DNA of 8,961 nucleotides, taken from contig JANQQH010000125.1 in the NCBI GenBank assembly GCA_028285025.1, positions 1 to 8,961 of the forward strand. The letters are read 5' to 3'. This DNA is from Hyphomicrobiaceae bacterium (GTDB taxonomy: Bacteria > Pseudomonadota > Alphaproteobacteria > Rhizobiales > HXMU1428-3). The notes under the pieces are model-generated. The model was not told the origin of the DNA. It ran no database searches and saw nothing but the letters and a program-made list of their open reading frames with translations. A program made the translations under genes and the position numbers. Below are positions 1-6,343 of the stretch, in pieces. Every line of letters begins with the position of its first letter. Position 1 is the stretch's first letter.

Positions 1-780
1 CAATCAGTCATGCAACAAATGATGACCCGTTTTATAGGCTCTCAGCCGCCAGCGCCTGATAGATCATTGGTTGATGGTAGCTTTGACCAACCTTACAGCA
101 TTCAAAATTATCAGGTCAATGGTTACATCGCTGAGACACAAGTGCCCATAGGGCCATGGCGCTCTGTTGGTAATTCGTTTAACGGATTTTTCCATGAAAG
201 TTTTATTGACGAACTGGCCCATTTCCAAAATCTTGATCCGCTCACTATGCGATTGAACATGACCAAAGGGGTCGATGAAGCCTCTTATAAAGTGCTGCAA
301 GCGGTGGGCGAAATCGCCAAATGGTATGAACCAGCCCCAGGCGGCAAAGGACGCGGTGTAGCTTTTAATCACAGTTTTGGCACCCCTGTTGCCCAGATTA
401 TTCAAGTTGCTAAGCAAGATGACGCCATTAAAATAGAAAAAGTTTGGTGTACAGCCGATGTAGGTCCGGCCCTTGATCCTCAAAACGTGAAAGCTCAATT
501 GATGTCAGGCATTATCTATGGCTTAAGTGCGGCCGTAATGGGCGAAATCACTTTTGAAAATGGCCAAGTTGAAGAAAAAAACTTTGACAGTTATGATGCT
601 CTACGCATGGCAAATGCACCAGAGATAGACATAAAGATTGTACAACACAAATCTCACATCTCTGGCATTGGGGAACCAGGCACACCCCCGTCTATGCCAG
701 CTTTGGCGAATGCGATATTTAACTTAACTGGTAAACGCATTCGAACATTGCCACTGCGTCATGAAATAGAGTTTGTATAA
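1..780 (+). CDS. Molybdopterin-binding large subunit of a xanthine dehydrogenase/isoquinoline 1-oxidoreductase family enzyme, C-terminal part
   Basis: Only the last 259 codons are present; the frame is open to the window edge, so the Met at position 10 is internal and the gene starts upstream. The visible part is the C-terminal half of the molybdenum cofactor-binding domain. Near its start is a segment reading VGNSFNGFFHESFIDELA, typical of IorB-like subunits. Near its end is GIGEPGTPP, where the Glu (codon 673-675) corresponds to the catalytic base conserved across molybdenum hydroxylases. The GEPGTPP form favours the isoquinoline 1-oxidoreductase/aldehyde oxidase branch over true xanthine dehydrogenase. 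Such enzymes hydroxylate an N-heterocycle or aldehyde and usually pair with a small [2Fe-2S] subunit, expected upstream. The substrate cannot be deduced. The downstream XdhC-like and MocA-like genes support a molybdenum enzyme carrying the cytosine dinucleotide cofactor. Confidence 0.9.
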   Translation, partial: QSVMQQMMTRFIGSQPPAPDRSLVDGSFDQPYSIQNYQVNGYIAETQVPIGPWRSVGNSFNGFFHESFIDELAHFQNLDPLTMRLNMTKGVDEASYKVLQAVGEIAKWYEPAPGGKGRGVAFNHSFGTPVAQIIQVAKQDDAIKIEKVWCTADVGPALDPQNVKAQLMSGIIYGLSAAVMGEITFENGQVEEKNFDSYDALRMANAPEIDIKIVQHKSHISGIGEPGTPPSMPALANAIFNLTGKRIRTLPLRHEIEFV

Positions 781-781
781 C

Positions 782-786
782 AAGGA
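782..786 (+). promoter_or_regulatory. Shine-Dalgarno site of the XdhC-family gene
   Basis: AAGGA lies in the 14-bp gap after the large-subunit stop codon, 8 nt before ATG 795. Two ATG codons stand in tandem (795 and 798); the spacing suits either, so the start may be one residue off. Confidence 0.6.
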
Positions 787-794
787 TAATAAAA

Positions 795-1799
795 ATGATG
801 TTGGCCCCTCCCCAACTTGACCAATTAAAAATAAGCACAAGTGCCGGTGTTTTCGTTGACAATGTCTTGCCCACAATCAAAGCGTGGCGTGCACAAAATG
901 ACAAAGTAGCCCTAATCACCTTTGTAAACCGGGAAGGCACGGCCCCCCGGCCCATTGGCGCGCAAATGGCTGTATCTGAAAAAGGGAAGTCGGTTGGTTA
1001 CATTGCCTCTGACTGTCTGGGCCAAGCCATCATTCAACAGGCCCAAAGGGTGATTGAAACCAAATCAACGCAGCTTGTGCGCTATGGCAAGGGCTCAAAA
1101 TATATTGATTTAAAACTCCCTTGTGGTAGTGGCATAGACCTTTATTTTGACGGCACACTATCAGACCAGCTGTTTGAACAAATGTTTGAGTTTCAAGCCA
1201 AGCGCCAAGCCTTTAGCCTTTCTATGGATGTAAGCACGGGTAGCGCCTCACTCAGTGCCGATATAAAGGGAAACGCAAATGGCTTTGATGAAACCAACAA
1301 CAACCTGTTCCATCGCCATTATCTTCCCACCCCGCGCCTGTTCATTGCAGGCACCGGTTTGAACCTAATTTACCTGGCTCAATTTGCCGCCCAAACGGGA
1401 TTTGAAACAAAAATCTTAAGCCATGATGAGCAAGCATGTAAGTATTTGCAAAACCTTGGCCTTCCCATTCTACCTCAAGAACCAGCCAGCTCACTTGTTA
1501 AGCAATATACAGACCCTTATACCGCTGCGGTAATTATGTTTCATGATCATGATTTAGAAGGCCCTATATTAATGCCATTGCTAGACAGTGAGTGCTTTTA
1601 CATTGGCGCGATGGGCAGCAAAACCACCCATGAAAATCGGTTATTGGTTTTACAGGCCCAAGGGGTCAGTGAAGCGAATTTAGCCAAATTAAAGGGCTCA
1701 ATCGGCACTTTGCCCACCTGCAAAAACCCGCCGCAAATGGCCCTGTCCATCCTTACACAAGTGATGCAAGATGCCCAACAACGAAACTTGATATGCTAA
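795..1799 (+). CDS. xdhC: XdhC/CoxI-family molybdenum hydroxylase maturation protein
   Basis: This 334-residue protein has the two-part XdhC/CoxI architecture. The N-terminal domain (about 20-120) contains ITFVNREGTAPRPIGAQM and a LPCGSGIDLYF segment around residue 110. The C-terminal Rossmann-like domain (about 178-325) starts with LFIAGTGLN, carries GAMGSKTTHENRL near 271-283 and ends in the NPPQMALSIL helix. Family members bind the molybdenum cofactor, aid its sulfuration and deliver it to the apo-hydroxylase in the cytoplasm. Here the client is most likely the large subunit 14 bp upstream. The 3' end overlaps the next gene by 7 bp, indicating one operon with coupled translation. One oddity: where many relatives read SGGC followed by an acidic residue, this protein has ASDC (residues 71-74), keeping the Cys but losing the glycines. 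Family assignment is secure; the client assignment is inferred from position. Confidence 0.9.
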   Translation: MMLAPPQLDQLKISTSAGVFVDNVLPTIKAWRAQNDKVALITFVNREGTAPRPIGAQMAVSEKGKSVGYIASDCLGQAIIQQAQRVIETKSTQLVRYGKGSKYIDLKLPCGSGIDLYFDGTLSDQLFEQMFEFQAKRQAFSLSMDVSTGSASLSADIKGNANGFDETNNNLFHRHYLPTPRLFIAGTGLNLIYLAQFAAQTGFETKILSHDEQACKYLQNLGLPILPQEPASSLVKQYTDPYTAAVIMFHDHDLEGPILMPLLDSECFYIGAMGSKTTHENRLLVLQAQGVSEANLAKLKGSIGTLPTCKNPPQMALSILTQVMQDAQQRNLIC

Positions 1800-2386
1800 A
1801 CCCTTCATTTCAGTTTTCTGCTCTGATCCTGGGCGCTGGGCTTTCAAGACGGTTTGGCCCCAGCAATAAGCTTTTGCAAAACTATGAGGGCAAGCCGATT
1901 ATTCGCCATGTGGTGGATGAAATAAAAAAGCTTAACCTCAACCAAATCATCATCGTGCTTGGCCACCAGGCCGATGAGGTCCGGCAAACTTTAAAAGGTG
2001 ACCCATTCACCCTGATTGAAAACCATGCATTTAAAGACGGCATGGGCACTTCCATTGCCAGAGGTGCGCAAGCGCTTGATCAAAAAAGCGACGGCGTCTT
2101 CATCTGCCCTGGCGACATGCCGTTGATAAAGGCTGAAGAATTTACAAAACTATCAGAACACTTTGTCCCCAACCAAATCTGCGTTCCAATCCATGAAGGA
2201 CAAAGGGGCCACCCTGTCTTGTTTGCAAACTCATACTTTTCAGTCCTCCAACAGTGCAAAGGAGACCAAGGCGCCCGCACAGTTCTGCAAGCAAATAAAA
2301 ACAACATCCAATTTATTGAAATGCCAACCACAGCTATTCATTATGACATCGACGTAGAAGAAGACATCAAATACAAAAGCTCTTGA
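1793..2386 (+). CDS. mocA: MocA-like molybdenum cofactor cytidylyltransferase (MobA-like NTP transferase domain)
   Basis: This 197-residue protein is a single nucleotidyltransferase domain of normal length. The nucleotide-binding loop LGAGLSRRFGPSNK is at about 13-26, the metal-binding GDMP motif at 107-110 (CPGDMPLI), and GQRGHPVLF at about 136-144, followed by GDQGAR. The loop resembles MocA and related enzymes (A-A-G-x-S-R-R-x-G) more than MobA, whose loop begins G-G. That points to CTP and formation of molybdopterin cytosine dinucleotide, the form used by isoquinoline oxidoreductase and aldehyde oxidase-type enzymes. ATG 1793 overlaps the end of the XdhC gene and no clear Shine-Dalgarno site is visible, so translation is probably coupled. 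The stop codon lies one base before a long palindrome. CTP specificity is inferred from motif and context; a related sugar or polyol nucleotidyltransferase is less likely. Confidence 0.85.
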   Translation: MLNPSFQFSALILGAGLSRRFGPSNKLLQNYEGKPIIRHVVDEIKKLNLNQIIIVLGHQADEVRQTLKGDPFTLIENHAFKDGMGTSIARGAQALDQKSDGVFICPGDMPLIKAEEFTKLSEHFVPNQICVPIHEGQRGHPVLFANSYFSVLQQCKGDQGARTVLQANKNNIQFIEMPTTAIHYDIDVEEDIKYKSS

Positions 2387-2387
2387 T

Positions 2388-2515
2388 TTCCCCCTTATCT
2401 TTCATGGTGAGATTTTTGCATTTTTAAAAGCTATGTCAAGGACGCGAAGCGCAAGTGAAATCCTTGACATAGCTTTTAAAAATGCCAAAGTCTCACCATG
2501 AAAGATAAGGGGGAA
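2388..2515. repeat. 128-bp near-perfect palindromic element between convergent genes
   Basis: The left arm (2388-2442) and right arm (2461-2515) are each 55 nt and pair at 53 of 55 positions, with two mismatches near the middle of the arms. The 18-nt loop (2443-2460) contains GCGAAGC, a sequence known to form an unusually stable mini-hairpin in single-stranded DNA. The element fills most of the 142-bp gap, starting 1 nt after the MocA-like stop and ending 13 nt from the DUF1513 stop. No T-tract follows the stem on either strand, so it is not a textbook intrinsic terminator, though it could shield both mRNA 3' ends. A solo copy of one arm at 4716-4749 shows it belongs to a dispersed family. 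No transposase or clear target duplication is visible. Confidence 0.9.
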
Positions 2516-2528
2516 CTGCTGTGAACTC

Positions 2529-3635
2529 TCAAGATACAAAAGTCACATGATTATCCCAGTGCACTTGATCAGTTCTTAGCCTAGTAACGTTGTCAGCTGA
2601 AAACCGAGCCATAACCCCCTCACCGCTGGTGGCTAAAAACTGGTCAGGCTGGTTTGTCGGAGCCAGCCCACACCCATCTTTTAAAGCTTGATGGCCAAGA
2701 AATTTCCCATTTGCCACATTCCAAAACGCAATCAGATTGCCGCGCGGGCAAGAAGCAGCGACGGTTTCACCTGAGCGGTCGGTTGCAACCGAACCAATAT
2801 AATTTTTAAAATCTGGCAATAGGTCATTAGGCGCGTGAATGAACTTAATCTCTTGGCCCCTGTCGTGAATCCCAACAAGTTGGGGTCTATCTCCAGACGG
2901 GCCCTTATATTGACAGCCAAAAACAACACGATTGTTTTTACCAACACCAAGATGACGAATGGAAAGCTGCCGCAAGCTTTTTGAAAGTTGAACCTTTTCA
3001 ACCAAATCCGCTGTAAGCCGGTTAATATAAACCAGGCAAGGGTTCATCTCTGCCAGGTTTAAAACCTGCCGCCCCATATCTGGGTGAGTCTCAATGCCCC
3101 CATTGGCAACAACGATGTGCACACCATCATCAAGCAGGGCCAAATCATGCGGCCCGATGCCATGAGAGGAAAACTCGCCAACCCATTGATAACCATTGGT
3201 CGCATCCCACACCCCAATAATGCCAACCCCGTTATCAAAATCATTTTCCGTGGTGTAAAGCAATTTGCCGTCAGGGGAAAAAACACCGTGCCCATAAAAG
3301 TGCCGCCCTTGTTTCGCAAAAAATCTCGTCGACGGGATCGTTTTAAGAGCAGAAAAAGCCACAGCAAACCGCCCGGGCCTGCGCGCAAAAACCACCACCT
3401 CTTGTGAGCCAGGCCGTACAGCAACATCATGCCCGCGGGCAGGCAAGGAGACACGCTGAACATCTCCTGATGCGTTAAACAAGCTGGCTGAAAAAGTCCC
3501 ATCTTGATCACGGCGCGCACCTGCATAAAGAGGTAAAGCGGTTTTGGTATGCCCAATAGCAAGCAAGCAAGCCGACCCTGCCAACCCTAAAAACCCATGC
3601 AAAAATGTTCGCCGATCAATCACCATCAAGGGCAT
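2529..3635 (-). CDS. DUF1513 family periplasmic beta-propeller protein with twin-arginine signal
   Basis: This 368-residue protein matches the DUF1513 family, the usual last gene of imelysin cassettes. The N-terminus carries a twin-arginine-like motif, DRRTFLHG (residues 7-14), then a hydrophobic segment GFLGLAGSACLLAIG, so export by the Tat system is likely. The rest looks like a WD40/YVTN-type propeller with repeated short strands, for example HGVFSPDGKLLYTTENDFD, GPHDLALLDDG and SVATDRSGETVAASCPRG. The biochemical role is not established; a periplasmic part in iron handling is inferred from context. The start at 3635 is favoured over the Met three codons later because AGGA (3640-3643) sits 4 nt upstream of it. 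The gene overlaps the preceding imelysin-like gene by 20 nt, so the two are probably co-translated. Its 3' end faces the molybdenum operon. Confidence 0.88.
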   Translation of the reverse strand: MPLMVIDRRTFLHGFLGLAGSACLLAIGHTKTALPLYAGARRDQDGTFSASLFNASGDVQRVSLPARGHDVAVRPGSQEVVVFARRPGRFAVAFSALKTIPSTRFFAKQGRHFYGHGVFSPDGKLLYTTENDFDNGVGIIGVWDATNGYQWVGEFSSHGIGPHDLALLDDGVHIVVANGGIETHPDMGRQVLNLAEMNPCLVYINRLTADLVEKVQLSKSLRQLSIRHLGVGKNNRVVFGCQYKGPSGDRPQLVGIHDRGQEIKFIHAPNDLLPDFKNYIGSVATDRSGETVAASCPRGNLIAFWNVANGKFLGHQALKDGCGLAPTNQPDQFLATSGEGVMARFSADNVTRLRTDQVHWDNHVTFVS

Positions 3636-4698
3636 TAAATCCTAAAGGTAAGTCAGCCGCCACAGCAAAATTGCGAGCAAAGCCGGCGTTTAAATGAGTA
3701 ATGCGGGCAGCTATTTTTTCGTAAACGCCGCGTAGGTCTTCATGACTTACAACATCAGCAATGTTTAAGTTTTCCTGTTCAAAACTTTGAAATCCTTGGT
3801 TTATTTCCTTGTAAACCATAGCCACATGTCTTTGCAAATCAACATCATTCGCAGGCAACATATTTTGAAATCCGCTCACTTCAACCAAATGTCTCAAGCC
3901 CTTTAAATAGCTTTGCATAACATCTATCGCCAAGCCAGAACGCCAAAACGCGGCCCGCTTTGGCTTAGGCCGTTCAATACTTTTACCAAGTACGGGTTTT
4001 AGGCGCACGTCATGAAGCACTTGGAACCCAGAAACAATGGCTTGATAAATTTCCTGCACAACCTCTTTGCGATTGCGGTAACGACTATTGTCAGGTTTAG
4101 GGTCTAGCATTTGATGAACAATATCAGTCTTTGGTCCCCAGCCGTCCACAACTTGGTTGGCAATCGTCACAAGATTCTGTGCAATTGTTTGCCCATAGCG
4201 GCAGGGGAAAGAATTTTTTTCTCTCAACAACTTATCTTGGTTTTGAAAAAGCACCAATTCCAAAGCTGTAAGCCCTTGCACAGCCACGCTCTTGTTCGCC
4301 AGCTTGTCAGCAGTTAAAACGGTTTGGTCTTTTTCTAAACGCAAAATTTTGCGAACAGCCCTGGCCCCACGCCCTTTTCGATCAGGCCAATAAGCAAACC
4401 GCTCACGGCGATAGAAATCAACCATCGGTCCAAAATGGATATGCTCAATAAAGGAAAAGGCCAAAACGGTTTTAGCAAATTGGTCCTGTGTCTGTGTTAA
4501 ATTGGCTGGAGAGGGGGCATCACAAAGTGTTTGCATTTTTTTGTGAAGACGTACGCTTTGTGTTTGAAGCTGCAAATAACCAGGCCGAATATGCTGTTCA
4601 ATCGTCTGGCGCGCCATAACAGCTAAAATTTCTTCATTGGTAGCACCCGCCACGGGAAGGGTTTGTATTAAAAAAAAGAAAATAAAAAATCTAATCAT
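3616..4698 (-). CDS. Imelysin-like (peptidase M75 family) periplasmic protein, divergent motif
   Basis: This 360-residue protein has a Sec-type signal peptide of about 19 residues (hydrophobic RFFIFFFLIQTL, then VAGA as the likely cleavage region). The body is mostly helical, with FSFIEHIHFGP near 81-91, RFAYWPDRKGRG near 100-111 and a single conserved Cys in each half (C59 and C166). The imelysin signature GxHxxE is altered: the matching segment is GLTALE at 142-147, with Thr where the His would be and the Glu kept. This is the usual state of the second imelysin-like protein in such cassettes, so it is more likely a binding or structural partner than a copy of the first imelysin. It follows the di-haem cytochrome by 79 bp and overlaps DUF1513 by 20 nt. 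The Shine-Dalgarno site before ATG 4698 is weak. Family is confident; activity is unknown. Confidence 0.87.
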   Translation of the reverse strand: MIRFFIFFFLIQTLPVAGATNEEILAVMARQTIEQHIRPGYLQLQTQSVRLHKKMQTLCDAPSPANLTQTQDQFAKTVLAFSFIEHIHFGPMVDFYRRERFAYWPDRKGRGARAVRKILRLEKDQTVLTADKLANKSVAVQGLTALELVLFQNQDKLLREKNSFPCRYGQTIAQNLVTIANQVVDGWGPKTDIVHQMLDPKPDNSRYRNRKEVVQEIYQAIVSGFQVLHDVRLKPVLGKSIERPKPKRAAFWRSGLAIDVMQSYLKGLRHLVEVSGFQNMLPANDVDLQRHVAMVYKEINQGFQSFEQENLNIADVVSHEDLRGVYEKIAARITHLNAGFARNFAVAADLPLGFNALDGD

Positions 4699-4715
4699 AA
4701 ATTACCATCAGAGCC

Positions 4716-4749
4716 TAAAAATGCCAAAACCTCACCATGAAAGTTAAGG
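4716..4749 (+). repeat. Solo arm of the palindromic repeat found at 2388-2515
   Basis: This 34-bp stretch in the 79-bp gap between the di-haem cytochrome and second imelysin-like genes matches 2477-2510 of the right arm at 31 of 34 positions, in the same orientation. Shared blocks are TAAAAATGCCAAA, CTCACCATGAAAG and TAAGG. The complementary arm is absent, so this copy cannot fold into the long hairpin. A shorter AATGCC (4720-4725) and GGCATT (4758-4763) pair surrounds part of it. It lies in the leader of the downstream gene, close to that gene's ribosome-binding region. Confidence 0.85.
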
Positions 4750-4777
4750 CAAAGCACGGCATTATCCGTTAGCTATT

Positions 4778-6289
4778 TTATAAAGAGCGCACAAATTCAA
4801 TCAGCCAGTCACGTTCTTGTTTGGAAAGCTGTTTAAACCGCTCGGTTGATTGTTTCGCTTCTCCGCCATGCCATAAAATGGCTTCAAGAACAGAGCGCGC
4901 CCGGCCATCATGCAATAAAAACTCATGACCATTAACCGTTTTCGTTAAGCCCACGCCCCATAGCGGCGGCGTGCGCCATTCTCGCCCTGAAGCTTTGCCT
5001 TCAGGCCTGTGATCAGCCAAGCCCTCGCCCATATCATGAAGAAGCAAATCGGTATAGGGCCAGATGGTTTGCCCCTCAAGATGCTTATTTTTTGCCAATT
5101 TACCAGTCACGTACCTGGGACGATGGCAAGAAGCACAGCCAATTTTATGGAACAAAGCTTTGCCTTTTAACACAGATGGAGCTTTAGGGTTACGCCGTTT
5201 AGGCACTGCTAAGTTCTGAGTATAAAACAAAACAAGATCCAGCATCTCGTCAGTTACCTCAGGTTTGCCATCATTTTCCCCATGTGGGGCTTTGCGGCAA
5301 AAGGATTGCACTGACGTGCAATCCCCAAACGGAATTGGAAATAAAGACGTTGAAAGGCCAATATCACCAGCAAAAGCGGCGGCTGATTGTTGTCTTAACG
5401 AGGGCATACCAGCCTTCCAACCAAACCGACCAAGTTTTAATTTATTCTCTTGTCTTGACCAAACCCAGTTGGCTCGACCAGAAATACCATCTCCATCATG
5501 ATCTTGGTTATCAACCGAGGCGAGAATATCTTTCTCTGAAATCGCTTCAAGTAATCCCAATCCAATCATTGGCGGGGTCACGCGCGGAGAAATCATCACA
5601 TCTTTTGCCAACGGGCCATATTTTAAATTAGAAATACTGTATTGCGGTTTGCGCAGCTCAACGACAGTGCCATCACCCAAAGTGACAGGAAAAGGTGAGT
5701 ACTCAATATTCATACGTCCTTCACCATCATGACCTTGAATAGCCAAATCTTGTAATTGATCTCCATAAGTAGGCTCATCTATCACAGCGGCCCTGCCACT
5801 GGCTAGCAAAGCTTTTTGCTTGCGAGAGCGGGGAGGCACTGAAAGGCGCAAAAACATGGAGACTTGATCATCTTGCGGCCAATTGGCTTCAGGTGTGTGC
5901 CCGCGCCCGTCTTTCAAATGGCAACGCTGACAAGACCGGGCGTTAAATAAGGGCCCAAGTCCGTCAGAAGATTTAGTCGATGCCGGTGATGAAACCCATA
6001 ATTTTCGAAACAGGGCGTTACCAATTTTAAATGATAACTCTTTTTCAAAACTAAGGTTTCCAGATGAATGAGAAAAAGCATTGCGATTACGAAAACTTTT
6101 TTTTGAAGTTGCTTTGCCCCCTGGTAACTCTTCGCCAATTTCAAATGCCGCCGGCTTAACAGAGGCGGGCAAAGCCAGACTTGTCGTCTGTTTCAGAGCA
6201 AAGAAACCAGAGGTCAGTACAATAAAAAACGCCCCCGCCCCAAGGGCGAGGACATTTCGGAGAAAAAGTCGAGATAACTTAAAATTCAT
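4778..6289 (-). CDS. DUF1111 family di-haem c-type cytochrome (thiol oxidoreductase-like)
   Basis: This 503-residue exported protein has two c-type haem motifs, CQRCH at 120-124 and CASCH at 385-389. A hydrophobic N-terminal segment (about 11-32) acts as signal peptide or membrane anchor. Family hallmarks include DGLGPLFNARSC before the first haem site, a DHDGDGISGR loop at 263-272 resembling a calcium-binding loop, LGRFGWKAG, a conserved Cys pair at C324 and C331, and C-terminal LHDMGEGLADH, EWRTPPLWGVG and LHDGRA. The family is related to di-haem cytochrome c peroxidases and often named 'thiol oxidoreductase', but its reaction is not established. Next to imelysins, a role in periplasmic electron transfer to or from iron is plausible. 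ATG 6289 is the first start after the upstream in-frame stop and has no clear Shine-Dalgarno site. Only 54 bp separate it from the porin upstream. Confidence 0.92.
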   Translation of the reverse strand: MNFKLSRLFLRNVLALGAGAFFIVLTSGFFALKQTTSLALPASVKPAAFEIGEELPGGKATSKKSFRNRNAFSHSSGNLSFEKELSFKIGNALFRKLWVSSPASTKSSDGLGPLFNARSCQRCHLKDGRGHTPEANWPQDDQVSMFLRLSVPPRSRKQKALLASGRAAVIDEPTYGDQLQDLAIQGHDGEGRMNIEYSPFPVTLGDGTVVELRKPQYSISNLKYGPLAKDVMISPRVTPPMIGLGLLEAISEKDILASVDNQDHDGDGISGRANWVWSRQENKLKLGRFGWKAGMPSLRQQSAAAFAGDIGLSTSLFPIPFGDCTSVQSFCRKAPHGENDGKPEVTDEMLDLVLFYTQNLAVPKRRNPKAPSVLKGKALFHKIGCASCHRPRYVTGKLAKNKHLEGQTIWPYTDLLLHDMGEGLADHRPEGKASGREWRTPPLWGVGLTKTVNGHEFLLHDGRARSVLEAILWHGGEAKQSTERFKQLSKQERDWLIEFVRSL

Positions 6290-6301
6290 ATTTTTTAACG
6301 A

Positions 6302-6338
6302 GATGGGCGCCCTCTTTTAAAAAAGAACAACGCCCACC
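6302..6338 (-). other. Nested hairpin in the porin-cytochrome gap
   Basis: On the transcribed strand GGTGGGCG and CGCCCATC form an 8-bp outer stem (one G-U pair) and TCTTTT/AAAAGA forms an inner stem with a 2-nt loop. The structure occupies most of the 54-bp gap after the porin stop. No T-tract follows, so it may be an intercistronic processing or attenuation element rather than a true terminator; function is inferred. Confidence 0.45.
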
Positions 6339-6343
6339 TTAAA

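Noticed and set aside
64..498. 144-codon open frame on the minus strand
   Set aside because: It is antisense to the molybdopterin subunit, whose family motifs are clear, and shows no domain of its own.
2461..2490. TTGACA sequence in the palindrome arm as a promoter -35 box
   Set aside because: No acceptable -10 hexamer lies 16-18 bp downstream, and promoters firing here would run into the ends of convergent genes.
2380..2525. Insertion-sequence remnant with target duplication
   Set aside because: The bases flanking the palindrome do not form a clear direct repeat and no transposase fragment is present.
3059..3562. 167-codon open frame on the minus strand within the DUF1513 gene
   Set aside because: It is an alternative frame of the same strand; the DUF1513 frame carries the Tat signal and family motifs, so this one is incidental.
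4985..5004. CCTGAAG/CTTCAGG short inverted repeat in the DUF1111 gene
   Set aside because: A 7-bp stem within coding sequence is expected by chance at this length and has no supporting context.
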